Part shown: positions 1 to 12,100 of the stretch, in pieces | How the letters are laid out: each line of letters opens with the position of its first letter | How positions within the stretch are numbered: position 1 is the first letter of the stretch | Assembly (NCBI GenBank): GCA_947247005.1 | Contig: OX365956.1 | Span: 16,698,089 to 16,762,088 of the forward strand | Length of the DNA: 64,000 nucleotides | Source: Spisula solida | Lineage: Eukaryota; Mollusca; Bivalvia; Venerida; Mactridae | Reading direction: 5' to 3' | Position numbers and translations under genes: made by a program | The notes under the pieces: model-generated | Seen by the model: only the letters and a program-made list of their open reading frames with translations | Database searches by the model: none | Told to the model about the DNA's origin: nothing

Positions 1-2248
1 CACAAAATCCGCTATTTTTATCATTTCTGAATATTTAGAAGCATGCAAAGTTTATATGTTGTGCCAAATGTCCGAATGCTTTCACAGGCAAATGTTGCCG
101 TCCTTGATTTTAATCCATAACAAAAATTTAGGCAATATTGTTGGGGTTTTTTACTGCAATTTATCGCGTTAGAGTTTTTTATCCATTGCCTCCATTGCCT
201 GCACATTTTCATTGTAATTGGAGTTACTTCCCCTTATTGTTGACGAATAGTATTCAATATCGGTGTCGTCTCTGGTAAATATGTGAATGTCAAGAAAACG
301 CTGATCCGACGACCAATCGAATTGTCGTAAATGGTATCGATAAATTGTAGTATATTAATGATGTATATAATGGTTACATAATATATGTTGGAAATGATAG
401 ATTGTTTTGTTTATTCGCCGTTTGTTTTCGATAAGTAGTTTTTCCCGCGCATATGTTCGCAAGTGTATACATTGTAATAAATGTAACTTATCGGCGTGTT
501 GGTCTCAAAGTGGAGGTGGTTTTGTAACAAGACATTCTACAGTTGGCATTGCAATTTGACGTCTGTTTTACGCTTCTCTGTGGATTCCTTTTATCAAAGA
601 AGCTATCTGTATCATATACACGTAGTGCACTGCAAGTAGTTGTTACTTTATGATCATGGTTGACTCATTTACTATTTGACATACTTGATTTGAGATTGGC
701 CGTGCACTCTTAATATCAACCAAAACGTTAAGTCATTTATCATTTTGGAGAAGCGCTTTAAACACCATACATTGTGCGATTATACATCGTAATACTAGAT
801 AGTTTTATAACGACAGGTAAAATAATACGAATGTACATGAGCTGTGTACATGGCTATTTAAATTTATCGTATCTTCATGTTCAATTTAGGCTTATGCATT
901 TGTGTTTTTGTGCAATATTAAGCGGTGTTCATTTGTAGACAAGTCTTCAGCTTTGTAAAATTTAAGTAGTGTTCATTCGTAGACAACTCCTCGGTTGCTC
1001 ATGCTTTGTAACTTTCTGCCAACTTCGGTAGACTGGTTACAAACCACTTGGTCAATGTCTACCATACTCCCGGCATTGATCAGTAATTAATACTCTATAT
1101 GAAATATTGACTTTCAATTTCAGCAGTAGTTTTTTGTAGGAAATAACCAATCAATACGATGTATAATTTATACATAAACACTAGCAATCGGTATTTAAAA
1201 TTTCGATCACGTATTATATTGAACGAAGACATCAAATTGTTAGCGATTAATATGTCGCCACATTCAACTATTTAAGTTAGGATAGCAAAATGACATGGCT
1301 TTCATTTCATTAAGTATGGCTAGTAGCTTACATATGTACGTGTAATGTAACGAACGATTTGCAAGTTGTTAAACCGAACTGAATACATTCTACTTGTTTG
1401 CCACGTTCATCATGTATGTTTGTTACACGTGAAGATCTAGCAAAAATAGGAAAACCGAAAGAAAACTCAAAAGGGTAGTTGCATGAACTACGAGTTTTGT
1501 AGCAAATCGGCTTAATCAGGTACTATCTACTAGTATCTATTTTTGAAAAATATCAGTTGAACATCATGACGTCACATGTCTGATATATCAAGTGCAAGTA
1601 CACCAGTGTTATGTTAGAATGATTTTCCATATTCACCGATTAGAGTATTTCATTTTGCTATTGTATCGTTAACAATCTACATGGTTACAATTCTCCATTA
1701 CATGCATTATACTGTATATGGTCTTGTGAATTTATAATTCGATTTAACAAGTGTCTATGGTATCTGCATCAAGATCTGTCACTCTCGATGGCATGGCACC
1801 AGTTCCTTCGCAAATTATGTTATTGTTACGTGTTCTGCATGTCTGATTCGTCGTTCAACTTGTTGTGTATTTCAGGAGTTGTCACATGCGCATTGTATTG
1901 TAATGCCATAACGTTCTTCCAATGAGTTTGGTCATCAATGAGAGGAACTTCTATATATATATATAGATATAATTATGTAGATAGATTCTGGTCTCGATAC
2001 AACGACGCTGTTTGTTCCTTAGCAATATGGCGTTGTAACGGATATGTCAGTTTACACAGAATTGATACAGAGAGCGTGTGTTTCATATGTGCTCAAAAAC
2101 AATGATGTCAGTATATGAGCAGGTCAGTGTATTGTGTGGCATTGTATTGAGACCAGGACAGTTCTAATGCATTCCTAATCCTTTTGTCCATATATGTTTT
2201 TGGAACAAAAAATGTTCGGCACTACTTACAACTTACGTTTTATATGCC
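1..2248. other. Intergenic stretch, no gene recognised
   Basis: AT-rich sequence with only short chance open frames on both strands. I see no domain, no convincing splice-bounded exon and no clear repeat, apart from a short TA run near 1953-1971. It may belong to the flank or UTR of a gene outside the window. Confidence 0.5.
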
Positions 2249-2437
2249 ATGTGGTTGTGGTCAGTGTTGTTTTTGTGTTTTCTGTACTCGACTGTTTCAG
2301 TTGATTGCTGCTTTTCCTGTCCGATGGTGTACCATCGTTTGCAAGAAATAAGAGCAAAACTGTACAACAGCAATTCCAGCAATCGTTCAACTAGAACAAT
2401 GAGTGTATACAATGCTACAGAAGCAACTGTACACTAA
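2249..2437 (+). CDS. Doubtful 62-aa open frame with a signal-peptide-like start
   Basis: An ATG-started 62-residue frame begins MWLWSVLFLCFLYSTVSVDC, which resembles a secretory signal peptide. A short Cys pair and a Ser/Thr/Asn-rich tail follow. I do not recognise the product. The stop codon coincides with the start of a dispersed repeat that recurs at about 37.9 kb, which lowers the likelihood of a real gene. It could equally be a chance frame in AT-rich DNA, or the last exon of an unseen gene. No promoter or splice evidence supports it. Confidence 0.15.
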   Translation: MWLWSVLFLCFLYSTVSVDCCFSCPMVYHRLQEIRAKLYNSNSSNRSTRTMSVYNATEATVH

Positions 2438-2690
2438 GGTACTATTTTATCAAAGCACTTACGAAAATCATAAAGTTACGTTCAAATTTCAATTCTTTAT
2501 AATTATTTTATAACTGCAAATTAGAGCCAGATATGGTTTGTAGGTGTTCATTAACTGAATCATTGTTAATAGTGCTGCTCCATTTACCACCCTATGTAAC
2601 TGTAACAAAATATAAAGACTTTAAAATTGATCGTTAGTTTACGATTTCCGGAAGTGTCCTGATAAAACAATACCTAAGTCTTCAATATAA
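2436..2690 (+). repeat. Dispersed repeat, copy 1 (second copy at 37924-38165)
   Basis: About 250 bp align with 37924-38165 in the same orientation. Shared blocks include TATGGTTTGTAGG, GCTCCATTTACCAC and TTTACGATTTCCG. The copies are clearly diverged, with many substitutions and small indels. No terminal repeats or coding capacity are seen, so the element class is unknown. Confidence 0.6.
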
Positions 2691-5605
2691 ACTGTATAAG
2701 TGATTAAGTTACCGATAGCTTCTAAATCTAAAGGGTCGTTTTCTTACTTTTGACTAAATTTTACCGTACTTTACAGGCAAAATAACCCTGATTTTAAGAG
2801 AAAATGACCCTTCAAAACAAAGTCTTAAGGGTCAAAATGTGGCTTTTTTGGAAATTTCAAGAGTCAAACCCATACTTCGGAGACAAATGCAGCCCCTGCA
2901 TGTGAATATAATTAGTATGACTTATAAATTAAGTTCAGCCGTATTTTTACCACCAACATCAATATCAATAATGTTATAACAAAACACAGAACATAACCCC
3001 AACGTCATAAAATGTTATAACAAAAACGCAGAATATTTTTATATAACTTCATTTTTAATTATCACTTTTGAATATACATGTACATGTACAAGATGATCTG
3101 TGTCACAATATTATTTATTATAGCGAGAGTCCTGCACATACACAAAACTAGTTTTCATATAAAATAAATTAAATAATAAAACATCATAAGACATACATAA
3201 TAATATATTTACGAATAACGGCAATACAAACAACTTTGAACTGACAACGGAATTCAATTATTATTTTTTTCTTTTTTTTCAAGATTTCCAAATATTTACG
3301 AAGCATGAAGAAAATGATATTATGTTTAGACAAAAACTCTGACAAATGTAGTGAAAATTATAACACTGGGAAAATAAAATCACACATAATCTTAGGACGC
3401 AAAATAGGATTCGTTTATAACTATGTAATAAATTAACTGTACGTTGGGTAAGCTGCAAATGAAAAAGAACAAATAGGTTGAATCTAAGTGCGTAGATATT
3501 TAGGTATGGATAGTTGCCAAATTAGTTGCAATATTGAGATGCTTGAAACAAAAGAATGTACTTGTCAATGTGATAAACTTATAATCAAATATGATATGAC
3601 AATTATGTCAATGTTTAGCATTCGTACTAATAGTAAAAATTGAAAATGACCGTACAACACATCTACGATATAGTTTAGGGGTCGGGGAAAATTTAAGCAT
3701 GACATAAAATTAAAAACCACAATATTAAACGTCATATGACAAAGGTATGAAAAGATGGATTGAAAACAAAAAACTTTTTTATATGAATTATGATGTATAT
3801 TGTTGAATATTCAACTGTTGAAGATTTTTGAATACACGTGTCGTGTGAAAAATTACATTGGAGTTTGTCTTTTTTATTATTGTAAGATACTGCCTTATAA
3901 ATAATAATCCCGTATGTTAGTGAATGAATCATGAGTGGGGGCATTGAAAGTATATCGAACTTCCGACGATGTGGTAAACTTAATGACGGCATATAGGGTA
4001 ACCAGTTATAATTATATTGTATTGTGATGAAGTTAATCGTAAAAACATGGCTGGAATTTTTTATCGAGGATTAAGAAAGCATCACGCCTACAGACATATG
4101 ATGAATTATCCGAATTGAAATAAATTATTACCATGACAAATAAAAAGTTGGATATCGCGGCGTACCCCGCAGTGCCAAAAATGCTTCGTCTTTATACCAG
4201 CCTGTTGGGGGCCCAAAAACACATTCAAAATAGATATAAATCCATTTAAAGCGCCCATATGGATTTCAAGAGTCTATGAATAATTAGACAAATGGTCTTT
4301 TCAGTTATTGCCCAGCAATTTGAATTTTACTCCATTAAAGATACTGACAAAAAATGTTTATTTGAAATTTATGCATCGATAAATCTGGGCAGGTATAACC
4401 TAAATTCGTGAATACCTGCACACACAAAAAATCTACTGGCCTTGCAATTCAATGATTTTCTGATTATAAATCATTCTAGAAAATAACAAACTTACATAAA
4501 TTAAGTTCTCAAAGGAAATCATATCAGAGTATGGCATAATATGCTAAAAACGTTCCTGACGTATAAAGTTACACACAATTTCTATGAGAAGTATTATCTT
4601 TTTCCATGACCTATATATCAAATCATTATTTTCTTTTGAAATTTCAAAATGACAATAAATGGGGGCAAATTGATTGCCGATAGATAATGATTAGTAAAAT
4701 ATAACAATGCAATTGTGTAGACAACAGAAACACGTATATACACTTCAATGATTGCAATGAAACCAAATATCACATGGTTCAAAACGATGACCCATGCTTA
4801 CCACATAATGTCACATATAATTTGATACTTAGAAATTCACTTAGAACTGCACTCAAAGATACAGAGCAACGCATTAGTGTTCCAATTTCTACACATTGAC
4901 TATAGAAATATGATATAGTGAAAATTCAGAAACAAATATATTTCAATGTGTCTTTTCCGTGGATAGTAATCGTAACAAGCTTTCACTTGATCACATTTTT
5001 ATAATGGTCTCTAGTCACACAACGAACTCGTTTAGAAAACGTCAAAGCACGTGTATGTCCACATGATGGAACAAGCACTTCTATAAGATATGTTACACAA
5101 CTGATATCAACATCACATAGAAAGTTTGTCTTAGTTTGACTATGAATTCGACTACATGGTTGAACACAAGGTTTTGACTCAGCGATTTCCTCCCCAAAAC
5201 ACAGTCTTCACAAACACTACGTCCAGTACATTGACATTTTGAGCACTGTTGATTTACCATAATTTACACACTGTCTGTAACATAGGAAAACTTCCCATAC
5301 TGAGTAAACGGACACGTCATATGGCTTCTCTCTCATGAGTTTCTAGTTGCCAGTGAACGGTCGTACGATATATGGGAGTCTTATATTTGGCCAATGGTGA
5401 AGCATTGTGCGCACGCAAAGTTGACAATTTCATTGACACAAACTCTTGTTTCCTTGACATCTGCTCAAATCAAAGGGAACACTGCACAGACGCTTTTGTA
5501 TTTGTCCACATGACCAAATAAGCAGATTTCATCCGGGATAAAAACACCCAATGTGTGTTACACAATCTACACGATACCACATTCTCACTATGTCAGCATA
5601 GACGG
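2691..5605. other. 3' flank of ZIC; probable 3' UTR plus intergenic DNA
   Basis: No coding exon is recognised. The part nearest 5605 is likely the ZIC 3' UTR, since the gene reads right to left here. Minus-strand AATAAA hexamers occur at 4362-4357 and 3119-3114. A small imperfect inverted pair (AAAGGGTCGTTTTCT near 2731, AGAAAATGACCCTT near 2800) suggests a repeat remnant. The only open frame of any length, 86 codons at 3732-3992, has no recognisable feature. Confidence 0.45.
4357..4362 (-). terminator. Candidate polyadenylation signal for ZIC
   Basis: AATAAA on the minus strand, about 1.25 kb past the ZIC stop codon. It is one of two such hexamers in the 3' flank (the other is 3119-3114). 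Which one is used cannot be told from sequence in AT-rich DNA. Confidence 0.2.
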
Positions 5606-6141
5606 TCATGAATATTGAACTAGCGACGGCGGGTGTAGTGCTGATAAATGCGAATGCATATGACTCCCTAGTCCACCAATGGGGGAATGTTCGTTACTCG
5701 GTGGTGTTGGCATTCCGCTGGCACTCTGACAAACATACCATTCACTGAATTTTGTTTGAGAATGTGTATCTCCTAGGCCAGTATGGGGGTTAACAGTTAA
5801 TGGGGGACTCGATGTGTTTGTAGTTTGTTGGTTGGTATTTGTTGGGGTGGAGATAGAGATGTCCGCAAGATTGGGTTTGGTGTCAGTCGGACTAGACAAC
5901 GATTCCTCATTACTATGACAATCGTCGTCAGAATCGTAGTCCTCTGGTAACGGTGACGTCTTTCCATGGACCTTCATGTGTTTACGTAGGGAGCTGGGAT
6001 GGGTGTAGCTTTTGTCGCATCCTCGGATCTTGCAGTTGTAGGGTTTGTCACTTGTATGCACGTGGCTGTGCTTCTTCCGGTCAGAACTGTTGGCGAATCG
6101 TCGATCGCAACCTTCAAATTCACACTTGAAGGGCTTTTCAC
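5606..6141 (-). CDS. ZIC: ZIC exon 2: zinc fingers 4-5 and C-terminal tail
   Basis: 536 nt, opening with the last two bases of the split Gly codon (acceptor TTTCAG|GTGAAAAG at 6142/6141). It encodes EKPFKC, finger 4 (CEFEGC...HSHVH), the linker TSDKPYN and finger 5 (CKIRGC...HMKVH). Finger 5 uses a C-x4-C knuckle, as in fingers 3 and 4. The tail is rich in Asp/Glu, then Ser/Thr/Pro/Asn, and ends LVQYS before TGA at 5608-5606. No further intron is needed to reach the stop. Confidence 0.96.
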
Positions 6142-9100
6142 CTGAAATGAGAGAAAGGTATAATAAGTATAATGATAGCACCTACACATACAAAGGGTGT
6201 GAATGCTCTTACATCTTTGTTTCAGCATTGTGTCTAGAAAAGACGAACCCAGTTAAAAAGAGCAAGCATCTTACACGTGAAATATCTGCATAAGTATTGA
6301 TTGCACTTTTAAAAAGCAGTTCTCGTTTATTATACTGCCAACATAAAGTAGATAATGTCAAAACTGTAAAAAGATAGCTTTGAGGGTATGTTGAATACGA
6401 ACAGATATATCTGCTGATGGCGCTGGTGTTGCAGTCGGTGTTGTTATGTTATAACAACAGCGACAACAGATGCACTTATTATGTATTGTTCGTTTCACAA
6501 AAGACAGGGTTTAAAATCCCAGAATACCTGAATGGGTATAATAGATGTTATTGTTTACGTGTAACAATAATATAATACAAATGTAGAGATAAAACAAGAC
6601 TGCGTTCACTAAACGCTTATGTCCCCTGTGGAAGCCTTGTCCATAAATAAGTCTAAGTCCAAAATTAGGTCAAGGTGAAGGTCAAAATGGGGTTAGGTGG
6701 TACAGGCGTGTGGAGAGTGTTCATACACAACATCCATGCAAGTATGAAAGCTTTGTAGCAAGCCATATTAATGCTAGAAGAAACGGTCAATTTGGGTTAA
6801 CCAGGACGGACGGACGAACGGACGAACAGACGAACGGACGAACGGACGAACGGACGAACGGACGAACGGACGGACAGGTGAATCACTATATGCCCCCCAT
6901 CTATCGATAGGGGGGCATAAAAAGAGTTAATTAAAAGCCTCAGTTGTAATAACATATGTGATAAAAGGAACAAACATAACTAGACGGTAACGTTCTTGGC
7001 AACCATTTCCCCGTTTAAATTATGGGATAGTATACACGTTTGTAACAAAACAGTGAAAATGATTCATTATTGTACATTATGAATCATTATAAAAACAGCA
7101 ATGAAATGGTTGACTAATATGTGAGTTCGTTTTTTTTTGTTTGTTTGTTTGCTTGTTTGCGTTCGATTGACTGAGGCGTATGTGCGTCGTCAGCCGGGTT
7201 CCCCTGCCTAATTGGCCAGTGATACCCGTCTAAGAGGGAAGAAATGACTTCTATAAAAGTAATAAAGTATGTAAGTTTAAATGAAATAGTGTTTTAAATA
7301 CATTTTTTCAGGTAAACCTTTGGATGTTTTTGAGTATTTTTATCAAGGTAACTCAAATCGTCAGTGCGGGTAAAATGGTGTGCTTGTGATGTTACAATTA
7401 CTTGCTTTGCAAACTAATTCAATGGTAAATGTATGAATTTGTCTTAAAGCGGTGTAATCTTAACTGTCTTCATTGATTTCAATGTAGTTTTATCGACCTA
7501 AGGTTAATATAAGACACCCGGTGTTCACTATTGTAATAAAGTTTCAATTATATTCAAGAATGAATAAATAGTGTGCTATTGTATTCGCGGGACAGCGAGG
7601 CGATACCAAGGAAATTCCTCAACTAAAGTTTTATTCAACTTTTCAGAGTTTTAATGTAACCTGAATGAAGAGTATAGTGACAATGTCCCTTTGCATTTAA
7701 GAACTATTACAAATTTGATATGCGAAGAATAGCGAGCAGCGGGTATTCTTGAATTTAAGTATTTTGTGAAGTTTTGACACTTATAAATTACAATCGTAGA
7801 GTAGTCGGAACAACTGACATGACACAGGGTCTAGTGTATTTTTTTAATTCGCTGTAATAATTCCAGCAGCGAAGGTGAAAAATCGCCAGACAATTGACTT
7901 AATATCGAAATAAGTAATTCAGTATTATATGACATGCGTTTATTCATGGCACGCTTCACGATAATTCAGTATGTTATTATTATATACAGTTACACTGAAT
8001 CTATACGTTTTGCTGTTATTGGCGATACTTACAGATTGAACAGAACAGAACAGTTCTGTTATTTATCGTACAAATGTGACTGTAGAAAAGCGTTCAATTG
8101 TCTGATTAAGATAATCATTGTTTATGAAAAGTGTAATCTAAACTTCGGGCAGTTTCAGCTAGGAATTTGTCGAGTGATAAACGCGCCAATGATACCTTTC
8201 ATCTCGAATCGATTTTATTCCGATTGATTCCGGCAATGATCCAAAATTGTATGGCTGCCAATTCGCGTCAATAATTTTACAGATATTATTAAAAAATAGT
8301 TCAAAATCTATATTTTGTGTGTTGTGTTAAAATTAATTTAAATTACATGGGTATAAGCATTAGCAAGGTAGTTTTAAAATTCTGAAATAATTTCAATTAA
8401 TGTAAGAAAAAAAGGAAATTTAATTTTTGGACACTTAAATCGTGACAACCTGTATAAATCCTGAAAACTTTTACACGTGAAAATATAGTACAAGACGCGC
8501 AGTTCCCTCGTCGTTTTGGATTGTCTTCATCATGAAACTTTTAATCACGGACGCAACAAAATACTGTATCAATATGGTTCATTATTTTATAAATCATCGG
8601 GGATATCAAGTTTTATCACCCTTACTTGTTAATTAATTCATTTTCTCGTTGATATTAGAGACATATTTTATACATGATATAAGAGACTCGTTTCCCGATA
8701 AGCATCAATCAAGATGGACGCTATCAGCACGTGCACGAATTAATTAGCAATCAATTTGCTCAATTAAAACAAGACCAAGTGGCCGGGAAATTCGTAACAT
8801 TCATGGCGAGATAAGATACGTCGGAAATATCAAGATATTCGTCCGTAATTTCGTCTCAGACAAAATAAATATCCAATATGAAATGTTCAAGTGCTTAACA
8901 AAAAGCTTATAGAATATATTATTGAACTTGACAAGTATTCAAAATCACACAAAACAGTATTTGGAATTAATCAGACTTTTAATCATAATTACTGATATTT
9001 AATAATTGATAAACAAGTATTTCATACACAGAACCACCCAGAATAGATTGAGACATTTAACCTAAAGTCAAAAGTTTTTATAATGCGGTCGATAGTTTTG

Positions 9101-12100
9101 TATACAATATATTAAAGTTTAGACGACAATGACATTCAGCGGCATTCGTTAAATAATTAATTTCAATTTTGAAAATTGAACTATTTCTGACAGCTTCCGT
9201 AGTACAATAAACTTTCATAATTTCTTTCAGGCGACTTTGAAAGGAAATGGTGCACTTTTCTAAGAAAACCATTATATGTCATGTTTTTTTGATTTATGTT
9301 TTTTATAATTTTAGTTCGAAAATTGTTAATAAATTCACTAGGAAATTCATTTCGTAGAAAAAACGAATTACTTAGTGCATCTATATATAAGTGCACCTAC
9401 AAAATAATGACCACGTTTTGGTCGAGGAATAATAACCACATAGTAATAGTTTAAAACAATTTATAAATAAATAGCATGTCCTATCAGTAAACACGTATGT
9501 TTCCAACTTACAGAATTAGTTTTAGACGAAAATGAGATTTTCCGAAAAACAAGATATAGGGTTTGGTTGAAATAAATCTTAATTGAGTTTGGGAAGAAAA
9601 ATTTGGTTCATGGCCACTTTACAAGTGCTTCAATTTTATTTCATTCCTTTCTCGTTTATCATTATTAGATTAAATAGTTGCAACTAAATGTCGAATAAGA
9701 ACGTATGTTCACAATTAGAACATATGTGTCATATATAGAACCCTCTTAACTTGTCAAGAACTTGCCACAAGTACTGACATGTGAATTAATATCAAGTGCC
9801 TCTAATGTTTCCCGACTAAACACTGGTCAGACATGGCATAAATGTGTTGGTCGTAAGTGGACACTCTAGTTTCCGGGGTAAATTATAGCCAAATAAAATA
9901 CTCGAGATGGTAATATTTATGTTGTCTTTAGTACAAATTGTATGTACGAGTGTATGTTTACAAGTTAATTAACATTCAATTTCAGAACTATATTTTTTTT
10001 CTCGATCCCATCAACTCAAAATTAAGAAAATATCTTAGGGTCCTCAAGATCGATGGACGGAAGTGGATTAAAATGCTGTTCCAAGACTTAAATTAAATTC
10101 CTGGGCATTGTACCTGGTACCGGCAAGATGAATAGTGTTTCAACATTCTTCAGCAACTGAGGGCAAGTCAATGTGTTTGTGTTGTTAATAGTATTATTAT
10201 TTCATAAGTTATTAATCAAAGTCATAAAAATGCTGCAAAAGTGAATGCATTTACTTTTTTACAACAGAGAACGCTCTAATCCAAATCCCTCGATGTTATA
10301 AAAATGCCAAAAAAATATTTAAAAAAATATCATAATTGATCTAAATTTCGTTAAGATAATCTAATTTTTCTTGTGGTTAATTTAACTACGAATGTGCTCT
10401 ATGGGAGAATTAAACTATTACAAAATATACGGCAATAAACTAGGAATAACATATTTTTACGAATCAAGTTACATATTCCCGCCAGAATCCCCTACCACAG
10501 CCCCTTTTTAAATGCTTTTCTGCCACTTAAGCATGGCACCTAAAATTCTATCACTTATGAGCAGTTGAGCCTCGATCCATCATCCTCAGTACGATGTACA
10601 TTCGGCACTTGTCGTTTCATTATTATATACATTAAAACGGTGTTTATTTTCAAGAGGTTTTGGGCGAGTTTTATGTGAAACGTGCATATGATGAAAATAC
10701 GCGATATAAATGACAGTCCGTATAACAGTGTGGCGTACACATGTCAACAAATATTTTATTTTCCCGCGAAAAGTATTGCAAGAACTTTCAGAAGGAGAAA
10801 CAACTATTTACGCTGCATTATACAGCACTATTAAGCATATTGCTAAGAATATGTGAAATTCTACATCATAATAAAGTAATGCAAAATGTAATAAAAATAT
10901 AATCGTATAACATATCATTTGTAATTCTCATAGCATGTGGCACAGTTGTGACTGTATGCTTTATTTGTTATTTTTTGCAATGTTTGCATGTGATAATTGT
11001 TACATATGGTTTTCGAAATATAATGATTTAAAATGTCAAATAACGCAAATGACAAATTACACATTTCAGCTTCGTCCACAAATCACCAAATTTCTTAAAT
11101 TCCTGACATTGACACATTGCTTTATGTACGAAAGAAATTGATATGAGATCTACAAGTAATTCACTTGAGGGAGGTTGTTTTGGTCGCTCACAATGCAATG
11201 GTATAGCCAAAAGGCAGCACAATTATTTTATATAGGTTCGCAACTAACTTTGTTGTCCATTGCGTGCATGTACGAACACGGCAAAGTTATAACATCCGTC
11301 CAGTTATTTTTTATCATCCCCCGTATGTACAAATTAACGTAAACATAATTCAAAAACATTGTATTTTAAGCCGCGTTTGTATTATGCAGCTAAACAAGTA
11401 TACTCTGGAAATACATTACACTAGATCATGCACTAGAAACTAGTTAAGTGTACGCCACCCCTGTGAGCTTTAAAGTCTACTTCAAAGAGAACATATATTT
11501 TGTTGTAGCGAACATTTGATCGGTACGTTGAAAGATCGTTTCGTTACATTTGGCAGAATGACGTTTAAGCACGATGTATCTGCTAGCACCCCTGAGTGAG
11601 TGATTCGTACGCTGTAGTGAATAAAACGCTGTACGATATAAGTACTCTTTAACAGGTGTGCTAAAAGATGTCTTAATTTTATTGTTTCCACTCACAATAT
11701 TGCTGTTAATGTTGTTATAACAAGTAGCAATGGTGTTTTCAATGAGCATCATTGTATATACTGGTTACTTGTATATTACGAATATCTGCTTATAATTATA
11801 TCATTAATGTACAGTCAGTGGGAACCACTTGTGTGTTTCATTTAAGAAATCTTAAGTTAAACTGCAAAACATGATTTTTACATCCTTGTACTCACTAGTG
11901 TATTGGCCAACACTAAAACCATTGGCTAAATAACTATTGACTAAACATTTACTTACTCCATCCCACAATATAAATTAATCATATTATTATATTAAAATTC
12001 AATCGAACAATAATTAATTTCATAATGTAAAAACTTCTACACGATCTAATCTAACCCGCGATATCTGACCATGTATTCATTTTGTATGAATTAAAAATGA

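Noticed and set aside
5974..6293. 84-codon minus-strand and 82-codon plus-strand frames around the ZIC exon 2 acceptor
   Set aside because: Out-of-frame and antisense shadows of ZIC exon 2 and its intron edge.
6710..6910. 66-codon frame with [16 protein letters not shown] repeats
   Set aside because: Translation of the GGACGGACGAAC minisatellite inside a MITE.
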